Source of the DNA: CAYGWP01 sp964353455
GTDB lineage: Bacteria; Planctomycetota; Phycisphaerae; FEN-1346
Reading direction: 5' to 3'
Assembly (NCBI GenBank): GCA_964353455.1
Contig: CAYGWP010000140.1
Location: 1-18,603, forward strand
Length of the DNA: 18,603 nt
This document shows positions 8,332 through 14,605 of the stretch, piece by piece. The position numbers were made by a program, and so were the translations under genes. The notes below the pieces were generated by a model, which saw only the letters and a list, made by a program, of their open reading frames with translations, was not told the origin of the DNA and ran no database searches. Each line of letters opens with the position of its first letter. The first letter of the stretch is position 1.

Positions 8332-8363
8332 GCGCGCCCGCCCGGTCGTATTGGCGGGCGCGC
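8332..8363. repeat. Perfect 11-bp inverted repeat in the intergenic gap
   Basis: Positions 8332-8342 are exactly complementary to 8353-8363, with a ten-base loop. It lies in the 140-bp gap between the permease stop and the beta-helix start. A smaller 5-bp hairpin (8371-8384) and the palindrome at 8399-8430 complete the gap. Without a T-tract, an attenuating or mRNA-processing role between transporter and enzyme genes is only a possibility. Confidence 0.65.
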
Positions 8364-8398
8364 GACGAAGCCGCGCTCGCGCGGTCGAGAACACGGTC

Positions 8399-8430
8399 TG
8401 CGCGGCGGGTGCGGAGACCCGCCGCGCTCA
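8399..8430 (-). repeat. GC-rich palindrome, second copy of the element at 82-113
   Basis: Positions 8400-8410 pair exactly with 8417-8427 around a six-base loop. The reverse complement of 8399-8430 matches 82-113 at 27 of 32 positions; most of the differences fall in the loop and one flank. It begins nine bases downstream of the permease stop codon (8437-8439), where it could stall exonucleases and stabilise the transporter mRNA. The presence of two copies 8 kb apart suggests a dispersed intergenic repeat. Confidence 0.7.
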
Positions 8431-8436
8431 GTACCG

Positions 8437-9279
8437 TTACGCCTTTGTGCCCGTAAGGGCGATGCCCTCGATGAAGAACCGCTGGGCGACGAAAAAGAGC
8501 AAGAGCGCCGGCAGCACCATCAGGAGCGCGGCGGCCATCAGGAGGCCCCACTCGGTCCCCTGGACGCCCTTCAGGTGCGCCAGGCCCAGCGCCAACGTCC
8601 GGTTCTCCTCGCTCGTCAGGTAGATGAGCGGCCCCATGAAGTCATTCCACTCGCGCAGGACCGTGAAGATCATGACCGTAATGAGGGCGGGCTTGGAGAG
8701 GGGCAGGACGATCTGCCAGAAGACCCGCCACTCGCCGGCCCCGTCGAGGCGCGCGGCCTCCAGCAGTTCCTCCGGCAGCGTCAGGAAGAACTGGCGCAGG
8801 AGGAAGATGAAGAACGCGTTCCCGAAGAACGCCGGCACGATGAGCGGCAGAAACGTATCGACCCAATGCATCTTGCTGAACATGATGAAGACGGGGATCA
8901 TGGTCACCTGCCCCGGGATCATCATGGTCGCAAGCAGGATGCCGAAGACGAGGCCGCGGTCGGGCCACTTCAGGCGGCTGAACGCGTACGCCGCCATCGA
9001 GCACGACAGGACCGTCCCGGCGGTCGAGAAGAAAACGATGATGAGCGTGTTGGCCGTGTACTTCAGGGCCGGGAACTCCACGAGCGCCTCGCGGTAATGG
9101 TCGAGGGTGACCGGGTCGGGGATCCACTGCGGCGGGAGCCGGAACATGGCCGCGTCGGTCTTCAAGGAGGTGCTGAGGAGCCAGAAGAACGGCCCCATGA
9201 AGACGACCAGCGCGCCCACGAGGAGGATGTGGATGACGAGGTTCGTGTACCGCCGCCGGTCGGCCTGGCCGAGGGTCAT
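8437..9279 (-). CDS. Carbohydrate ABC transporter permease, MalG-type
   Basis: 280 aa from the ATG at 9279, which overlaps the stop of the upstream fusion gene as ATGA (9276-9279) and has GAGGGG about eight bases upstream. The frame open beyond this start overlaps the fusion gene and is a shadow. About six hydrophobic segments are visible, near residues 13-36, 75-98, 109-130, 143-165, 197-218 and 245-266. The EAA loop that docks on the ATPase is clear (EAARLDGAGEWRVFWQIVLP, 174-193). Length and layout fit the MalG/CUT1 family of sugar permeases. It should pair with the permease half of the fusion protein to form the heterodimeric channel. No ATP-binding subunit is encoded in the window, so a shared ATPase of the MsmK/UgpC kind is inferred. 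Confidence 0.93.
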   Translation of the reverse strand: MTLGQADRRRYTNLVIHILLVGALVVFMGPFFWLLSTSLKTDAAMFRLPPQWIPDPVTLDHYREALVEFPALKYTANTLIIVFFSTAGTVLSCSMAAYAFSRLKWPDRGLVFGILLATMMIPGQVTMIPVFIMFSKMHWVDTFLPLIVPAFFGNAFFIFLLRQFFLTLPEELLEAARLDGAGEWRVFWQIVLPLSKPALITVMIFTVLREWNDFMGPLIYLTSEENRTLALGLAHLKGVQGTEWGLLMAAALLMVLPALLLFFVAQRFFIEGIALTGTKA

Positions 9280-11570
9280 CGCTGTGCCCCCTCGTAATAC
9301 ACCCACCGCCTGGCCAGCAGGAACTGGACGCCGGTGGCCGCAAGGATGAAGACGAACAGGACCCAGGCCATTGCCGAGGCGTAGCCCATGTGGAGGTTCT
9401 CGAACGCCTCGCGGAAGAGGTATAAGACATAGAAAAGCGTCGAATTGACCGGCCCGCCGCTCGTCATCAGGTAGGCCTGCGTGAAGACCTGAAGCGACCC
9501 GATGACGCCCATGACGAGCATGAAGAAGAGTGCCGGGGAGATCATGGGCAGGGTGATCCGCCAGAAGGTGGTCCAGGCGCCGGCCCCGTCGATCTCGGCG
9601 GCCTCGTAGAGGACCCGCGGCACGCCCTGGAGGGCCGCAAGGAAGATGATCATGCCGCCGCCGATCCCCCAGGCGCCCATGATGATGAGGGCGGGCTTCG
9701 ACCAGTTCTCGCTCGTCAGCCACGGCACGCTCGGCAGGCCCACGTACCCCAAGACTATGTTCACCAGGCCGTACTCGCCGTTAAAGAGCCACGCCCAGAG
9801 CAGGCTCCCCGCCACGGCGGGCACGACGGTGGGCAGGTAGAAGAACGTGCGGTAGAACGGGCGGCCGGCGATCTCGCGATTGAGGACCAGCGCAAGGCCC
9901 AGCGCCAGCGTCGTATTGACGGGCACAGTTATGGCGGCGAAGTAAAACGTGTTCCACAGGGCCTTGAGGAAGTAGCGGTCATCGGCGAAGAGGCGCTGGT
10001 AGTTCTCGAGGCCCACGTACGAGGCGGGCGAGATGATCTCGTAGTGCGTCAGGCTGAAGACGAGCGATGCCAGTATCGGCCCCAGGGTGAAGATCGCCAA
10101 GCCCATCATGGCTGGCCCGGCGAATACGTAGCCTGCCACGGCCTGCCGCCGGTGGAGGCTCAGTGCCCGCACGCGCCGCCAGGAGAAGTACGCGCGGACG
10201 GCCACCAGAAGCATCACGGCGCCGCCGAGGGCGAGGCCCACGGTCACCCAATCGACGGGCGGGGCGCTCGATTCAGCCAGGAATCGGTCCAGAAGTCGCT
10301 GCGATTCCCGCGTCGCTTCATCGAGCGCCTGCTGCGGGGTTTTCTTGCCGTGGATCACGTGGTCCACGGCCGAGATCATCTCGTTGTAGATGGCCATGCC
10401 GACGGGCGTGACGGGCCGGTATCGGGAGTGCCGCATCTCGCTTATGGCCAGGCGCCAGAACGCGCTGGACTGAAAGAACGGGTCGTTGGCGGCCGCCTTG
10501 AGGGCGGGCAGTTTATTGCTGGAGGTGGCCATGAACCGCTGCGACGGCTCCGAGAGGATGAACCGGGCGAATGTCCACGCGCCCTCGACGTTCCGCGCCC
10601 CGCGCGGAATAACCATGCTGAAGCCGCCGGACCACGTGGCCGGGACGCCGTCGTCGGCGTACGGGCAGGGCGCGGCGGCCCAGTCGAGGTGCTTGCCGTA
10701 CCGCTGGACGGTCGAGAGTTCGCCGACGTCGAGGACTACCATGGCTATCTTGCCGGTGATGAAGGGGTTCTGGGCGTCCATGCCGAATCCGGACTGGAGG
10801 CTCATCATGTTGTCGATGCCGTAGTCGCGGACGAAGTCGCTGAGCCACTGGAGGGCGGCCACGACCTTGGGATCGCCCAGGGTGACGGTGCGGCCGTCGG
10901 GCGAGAGGAACTCGCCGCCCTTCTGCCATCCATAGAGATATAATGATCCAAGATTGCCATAGACGGGTGCGTAGCCGACCTGGTCGAGGCGTCCGTTGGG
11001 GCGGCGCCGCGTGAGGCGCGCGGAGCAGTCGCGCAGTTCGCTCCAGGTGCGCGGCGGGCGGTCGGGGTCGAGGCCGGCCTCGCGGAAGAGCGCCCGGTTA
11101 TAGTACAGGACGCGCACGTCGGTGTCGTACGGAACGGCGAACTGGCGGCCGCCGTAGAAGCACTCCTCCCACGGGGCGGAGAAGAAGTCCTCGGCGCGGA
11201 GGCCGTCGCGCCGCACCAGGCCGTCGAGCGGCAGGAAGGCCCCGCGGGCGCCGTAACTGGCCACCAGGAACCGGTCGAAGATCGAGAGGTCGGGCGGCAC
11301 GCCGCCAGCCACCGCGGGCAGCATCTTCGCATGGATATGCTGATATGGAATATCGACCTGCTCGACGAGATACCCGGCGTCGGACTCGTTGAACCGGCGC
11401 ACGAGTTCCGTGACGACCTTGTGCGAGTCGCCGGTCGTGAAGAGGTTCCAGAAGACGATGCGCCTGCGTTCGGGCGCCTGGGCGGATGCAATCGACGCGG
11501 CCGCAAGCGCCGCCAGGCCGAGCGCCGCCAGCCGGACCGATAGCCCCCGCCCTCGTCGCCCCTGGAGCAT
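9276..11570 (-). CDS. Fused extracellular solute-binding protein and MalF-type ABC permease
   Basis: 764 aa, one uninterrupted frame with two normally separate transporter parts. Residues 1-30 form a signal/anchor (RRGRGLSVR, then an Ala/Leu-rich core) without a lipobox. Residues about 35-435 are a family 1 sugar-binding protein: IVFWNLFTTGD at the start, PDLSIFDRF, VPYDTDVRVLYYNR (147-159), WSGGFSMVIPRGA (313-325), then AWTFARFILS. Residues 440-461 form an extra transmembrane helix followed by a basic stretch (SWRRVRALSLHRR). Residues about 478-764 are a MalF/UgpA-type permease with six hydrophobic segments and the EAA loop (EAAEIDGAGAWTTFWRITLP, 656-675). The topology fits: binding domain outside, basic linker inside, permease C-terminus inside. 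Tethering puts one or more receptors permanently at the channel. The start has only a weak AAGGG ribosome site. It is followed by the MalG-type gene with a 4-base overlap. Confidence 0.93.
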   Translation of the reverse strand: MLQGRRGRGLSVRLAALGLAALAAASIASAQAPERRRIVFWNLFTTGDSHKVVTELVRRFNESDAGYLVEQVDIPYQHIHAKMLPAVAGGVPPDLSIFDRFLVASYGARGAFLPLDGLVRRDGLRAEDFFSAPWEECFYGGRQFAVPYDTDVRVLYYNRALFREAGLDPDRPPRTWSELRDCSARLTRRRPNGRLDQVGYAPVYGNLGSLYLYGWQKGGEFLSPDGRTVTLGDPKVVAALQWLSDFVRDYGIDNMMSLQSGFGMDAQNPFITGKIAMVVLDVGELSTVQRYGKHLDWAAAPCPYADDGVPATWSGGFSMVIPRGARNVEGAWTFARFILSEPSQRFMATSSNKLPALKAAANDPFFQSSAFWRLAISEMRHSRYRPVTPVGMAIYNEMISAVDHVIHGKKTPQQALDEATRESQRLLDRFLAESSAPPVDWVTVGLALGGAVMLLVAVRAYFSWRRVRALSLHRRQAVAGYVFAGPAMMGLAIFTLGPILASLVFSLTHYEIISPASYVGLENYQRLFADDRYFLKALWNTFYFAAITVPVNTTLALGLALVLNREIAGRPFYRTFFYLPTVVPAVAGSLLWAWLFNGEYGLVNIVLGYVGLPSVPWLTSENWSKPALIIMGAWGIGGGMIIFLAALQGVPRVLYEAAEIDGAGAWTTFWRITLPMISPALFFMLVMGVIGSLQVFTQAYLMTSGGPVNSTLFYVLYLFREAFENLHMGYASAMAWVLFVFILAATGVQFLLARRWVYYEGAQR

Positions 11571-11601
11571 GCCGCGCCCTTATCCGCCGTGCGGCACGCA
11601 A

Positions 11602-11628
11602 GTTACAGCGCCATGGCGGAGGCGTCAA
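11602..11628 (-). promoter_or_regulatory. Possible sigma70-like promoter upstream of the transporter fusion gene
   Basis: On the minus strand, TTGACG (11628-11623) and TGTAAC (11607-11602) are separated by 15 bases, shorter than the usual 17. They sit in the 85-bp gap between the DUF6263-like gene and the transporter fusion. The spacer includes the palindrome CGCCATGGCG (11609-11618), a possible operator. The match is modest and the gap is short enough that read-through from the upstream gene is equally possible. Confidence 0.25.
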
Positions 11629-11655
11629 TGCAAAACGATGCGCCAGCCGCAAGTG

Positions 11656-12705
11656 CTACTTTAGCGGCGCGAGGGCCGGCGGACCGCCCGCGGGCGGAGC
11701 GCCTGCCGGGGGTGCGGCCGCAGGGGCAGGGGCCGCACCCGGAGCGCCTTCCTTGCGGGCGTTCATGTTTATCTTGACCTGCTGCTTTGTGGTCATCCGC
11801 ATGGTCTGGCCGCCTGGGCCGGTCAGGGTCACGTCGGTCGTGGCGTCCTGGTTCATGTTCTGGCTCTCGACGAGGCCGGTGTCGATGTTGAGCCGTATGG
11901 CGCCGGACTGGCGGCTGCTCAGGCTGTGGATGGTGGCGTTCGCGCCGCCCATGTTGGCGGGAGTTTCCTTGGTTGACTGGGTGGTGGCATCGGTCTGAAT
12001 GACGGCTACGCGTCCGGAGGGCGTGGTCTCAATATCGACAAGTTTGCATGTCTGTGTGGTCTGTACGCCGGGCGGAAGGCCGGCGGCCGAGACGGCGGGC
12101 TGCCACGTGTCGCCAGGTCCGACCGGCTGCGCCGGAAGCATCTTCGCGCCGCCGGCGATCACGCCCTTTATGGCCTCATCGCCCATGCCGGTCTTCATCC
12201 GGTTGAACATGAGGGCCTGCTGCGGGTTCTTCTGGGCCTCGGCGTCCCAGAGTTGATTCAGGCCGGTGACGGACTGGACCTGGTCGTCGGCGCCGATCCT
12301 GGCGACGATCTTCGCCCCCGCGAGCGGCCGCAGGAACACGCTGAAGTTCGGGTCCTGCTGCTCCGGCGGGCCTGCGCTGTCGAAGGCCATCTTCATCTGG
12401 CCGGCCGCCGCCTGCTGCGACACCCGCTGATACGAGACCTCCATCGTCCGCACGCCCTGTGCGTCGGGTTGGCTCACATCCATCCTCATCACCATCGTCT
12501 GGCTCATTTGCTGCTGCGGCTGAGGCTGCCCGTTGGTCGTCCCTTCCTGCGACGATTCCATCATCGCCGTCATGACATACGTGCCCGGCAGGAACCGCTG
12601 CTTCAGGACCACCTTAGGCCCCGTGTACGTGGCGGCATCGGCGACCGCGGCCGCGAAGACCAGGGCCGCCAGGGCCAGGACACACACTATCCCGCGAATC
12701 CTCAT
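11656..12705 (-). CDS. Secreted protein of unknown function, DUF6263-like
   Basis: 349 aa from the ATG at 12705, with GGAG seven bases upstream; an in-frame TTG at 12711 is less likely. Residues 1-24 are a Sec signal peptide ending ADAATYTG. The body (about 25-320) is beta-rich and Gln/Met-rich, with lines such as LKQRFLPGTYVMTAMMESSQ, QPVGPGDTW and QSGAIRLNIDTGLVES, which recall the DUF6263 family; this assignment is from memory of the pattern and tentative. The tail (about 322-349) is Pro/Ala/Gly low-complexity, ending ALAPLK. There is no membrane helix besides the signal, no lipobox and no catalytic motif I recognise. It lies 85 bases upstream of the transporter fusion on the same strand, and could be the first gene of the cluster or a separate unit. 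Its leader contains the hairpins at 12748-12802. Confidence 0.75.
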   Translation of the reverse strand: MRIRGIVCVLALAALVFAAAVADAATYTGPKVVLKQRFLPGTYVMTAMMESSQEGTTNGQPQPQQQMSQTMVMRMDVSQPDAQGVRTMEVSYQRVSQQAAAGQMKMAFDSAGPPEQQDPNFSVFLRPLAGAKIVARIGADDQVQSVTGLNQLWDAEAQKNPQQALMFNRMKTGMGDEAIKGVIAGGAKMLPAQPVGPGDTWQPAVSAAGLPPGVQTTQTCKLVDIETTPSGRVAVIQTDATTQSTKETPANMGGANATIHSLSSRQSGAIRLNIDTGLVESQNMNQDATTDVTLTGPGGQTMRMTTKQQVKINMNARKEGAPGAAPAPAAAPPAGAPPAGGPPALAPLK

Positions 12706-12747
12706 GAGCAATCTCCTCAGGACTATGCTGCTTCCTCCCGACAGCGG

Positions 12748-12802
12748 CCCAGAACCCTGGGTTTCCGAGGCGGAAAATGACTAGCACCCCGCCCACGCGG
12801 GG
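12748..12802 (-). promoter_or_regulatory. Structured leader: three consecutive small hairpins upstream of the DUF6263-like gene
   Basis: Three perfect inverted repeats follow one another: CCCAG/CTGGG (12748-12752 with 12757-12761, 4-base loop), TTTCCG/CGGAAA (12762-12767 with 12771-12776, 3-base loop) and CCCCGC/GCGGGG (12787-12792 with 12797-12802, 4-base loop). They fall 43-97 bases upstream of the start at 12705. Inverted repeats read the same on both strands, so the strand is assigned only by proximity. They could be a folded 5' UTR; no known riboswitch consensus is recognised. Confidence 0.4.
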
Positions 12803-12844
12803 CCTGCGCTCAAGACTAGCGTATCCGCTCCCATCACCATCGGC

Positions 12845-12876
12845 AAAAGAAAAAGGCGGCCGACAGTCTTTCCGCC
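12845..12876 (-). terminator. Candidate intrinsic terminator reading on the minus strand
   Basis: On the minus strand, GGCGG (12876-12872) pairs with CCGCC (12859-12855) across a 12-base loop and is followed directly by TTTTTCTTTT (12854-12845). The stem is short (5 bp) but the T-tract is good. It points toward the DUF6263-like gene, 140 bases from its start. It would therefore act as a leader attenuator or as a block to antisense transcription from the right. No promoter in this divergent region could be assigned with confidence. Confidence 0.4.
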
Positions 12877-13011
12877 GACTCTAGAAATCTTTCTGCACGA
12901 CCACTTGCACGGGCCGGACCATGCGGCTAGTTTGGATGATTGGGGGCGCGGGTTGCACGCGGCGGCGTGTGTGACGACCGCCCACGCATCTCTTCTGGAA
13001 AGGAACCGGCC

Positions 13012-14418
13012 ATGAGAAGCATCATCGTTGCGGTTGTATCGTTGTCTGCCGTCGTCGCCGCTCTCCTGCTATGGGGTCTCGGCGCATCGTTGGCAGAACA
13101 GGCCGAGAGGGCGAAGACGAGTTACGCCCCCGTGGACATCCAGGAACCATTCCAGGCCACGATGACCAGGATGAAGGCCGCGAAGGCTGCAATCGAGGCG
13201 CGTCATCGGGCCCTGATGGAGGAGCGCTACGACCTGGCGAACCGGCCGGCCAAGGATGTCGCCATGTCCCGCGGCAAGGCCGTCCAGGAAGGCGTCCGCG
13301 CCAAACTGCCGCCCGGCATGACCTGGGAGAAACTGGCCGACCTGACGCCCGAAGAGATCCGCGAGAAGAACCTCTTCCCGAAAGGGCTGCTGCCCCTGCC
13401 GTTCCCGAACCACGACGAGGGCGGGATGCTCTTCCCCAAGTACCACATCGAGGAAATCAAGAAGCAGACCGCCCGCGACCTGACGCGTTTCGACCTGGAT
13501 TACGACCTGCCGGACCATTTCCTTCCGGAGTTCCCGCCGGCGGTTTACCTGACCACGCGGCCGGACCTCGGCGACGTCTCGCAAGGCAGGGTTATTACGA
13601 TCGACAACTATTACGAACTTTTCAACGGCCTTCTGAACCCGAAGCAGTTGGAGGGGCTGCGGCTCCTGTTGACGCCGTTCCCCCAGCAGCAGTTCAACGC
13701 CACTGAGGACCGCCGCTCGGAGCGCCCGAGCCTGGGCGTCACGTGCTTCGACTGCCACGTCAACGGCCATTCAAATGCCGCAACCCACCTGGTGGGCGAC
13801 ATCCGCCCGCAGGCGTTTCGGCATCGGCTCGACACGCCATCGCTTCGCGGCGTGAACATACAGCGCCTGTTCGGGTCGCAGCGCGCCCTAAAGACGGTGG
13901 AGGACTTCACCGAATTCGAGCAGCGTGCGGCCTACTTCGACGGCGACCCCGTTGCTGCCACCAAGAAGGGCGTCAGCATCCTGGAGCGGGGCAGCCAGGT
14001 CCACTTCATGGCGGAGTTCCAGGCGATCCTTGACTTCCCGCCGGCGCCGAAACTGAACCGCTTCGGCAAACTCAATCCCGCCAGGGCCACGCCGCAGGAA
14101 CTGCGCGGGCAGGAGGTGTTCTTCGGGAGGGGACAGTGCGGCGTCTGCCACCCCGCGCCCTACTACACCGACGGCCTGATGCACAACCTGCGGGCGGAGG
14201 AGTTCTACAAGCCGCGCCTCGTCAACGGGCGCTGGACCGCCTCCGACGGGCCGATCAAGACCTTCGTGCTTCGCGGCATCAAGGACTCGCCGCCATACAT
14301 GCACGACGGCCGATGCCTGACGCTCGAAGACACCGTCGAGTTCTTCAACCTTGTGTTCGAGTTGAAACTGTCGAAGGAAGAAAAGGCATCGCTGGTGGCA
14401 TTCATGCGAGCCCTCTAG
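13012..14418 (+). CDS. Di-heme c-type cytochrome, cytochrome c peroxidase/MauG-like
   Basis: 468 aa from the ATG at 13012, with GGAAAGGAA upstream; the open frame extends left to 12940 without a ribosome site. Residues 4-28 are a signal peptide or signal anchor. Residues about 30-240 contain no heme motif and open with a charged helical segment. Two c-type heme motifs follow: CFDCH (245-249) and CGVCH (376-380). The C-terminal signature PPYMHDGRCLTLEDTVEFFN (427-446) is typical of the bacterial di-heme peroxidase/MauG superfamily, which reduces peroxide or oxidises partner proteins in the periplasm. Other conserved-looking blocks are TPSLRGVNIQRLFGSQRAL and PIKTFVLRGIKDS. The N-terminal region is longer than in classical CcpA/MauG, where the first heme lies near the N-terminus. 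As I recall, close relatives are sometimes labelled cytochrome B6 in databases, which these c-type motifs do not support. It is divergent from the minus-strand cluster, with no obvious functional tie. Confidence 0.87.
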   Translation: MRSIIVAVVSLSAVVAALLLWGLGASLAEQAERAKTSYAPVDIQEPFQATMTRMKAAKAAIEARHRALMEERYDLANRPAKDVAMSRGKAVQEGVRAKLPPGMTWEKLADLTPEEIREKNLFPKGLLPLPFPNHDEGGMLFPKYHIEEIKKQTARDLTRFDLDYDLPDHFLPEFPPAVYLTTRPDLGDVSQGRVITIDNYYELFNGLLNPKQLEGLRLLLTPFPQQQFNATEDRRSERPSLGVTCFDCHVNGHSNAATHLVGDIRPQAFRHRLDTPSLRGVNIQRLFGSQRALKTVEDFTEFEQRAAYFDGDPVAATKKGVSILERGSQVHFMAEFQAILDFPPAPKLNRFGKLNPARATPQELRGQEVFFGRGQCGVCHPAPYYTDGLMHNLRAEEFYKPRLVNGRWTASDGPIKTFVLRGIKDSPPYMHDGRCLTLEDTVEFFNLVFELKLSKEEKASLVAFMRAL

Positions 14419-14465
14419 CGCGGGGGCTTGATACTCGGTAAATGCGTCACTTACGGGGGTAGCAC

Positions 14466-14536
14466 GTTTAGCCGCGACTCGAAGAGGAGCGCGCGTGCCG
14501 TTCGAACACGCGCTCCTCTTCGAGTCGCAGCTAAAC
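14466..14536 (+). repeat. Long near-perfect hairpin, possible terminator
   Basis: Positions 14466-14493 pair with 14509-14536 over 28 bp with one C-A mismatch, around a 15-base loop that contains TTCGAA. It begins 48 bases after the cytochrome stop and is followed by a pyrimidine-rich CTTTCTT, so termination of the cytochrome mRNA is plausible. The outer sequence TTTAGCCGCGACTCG resembles TTTTGCCGCGACCCG at the next intergenic hairpin (15755-15769), which suggests a repeat family. The remaining bases of the 187-bp gap contain no other gene. Confidence 0.75.
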
Positions 14537-14605
14537 TTTCTTACCACTTGCCAAATCCGCCGCCGGGTGATAGAAGAACCCCTCCAAACCAGAAGGGAGA
14601 ACCCC

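Noticed and set aside
8297..8551. Longer start of the beta-helix frame
   Set aside because: It overlaps the permease gene and the intergenic hairpins; the ATG at 8296 has AGGAG and a clean signal peptide.
9280..9723. Longer start of the MalG-type permease frame (428 aa)
   Set aside because: The extension overlaps the fusion gene and reads as Arg/Gly/His shadow sequence; the ATGA-overlap start matches the family length.
12905..12933. TTGCAC and TAGTTT at 17-bp spacing as promoter of the cytochrome gene
   Set aside because: Each hexamer matches the sigma70 consensus at only three of six positions; not distinguishable from chance.
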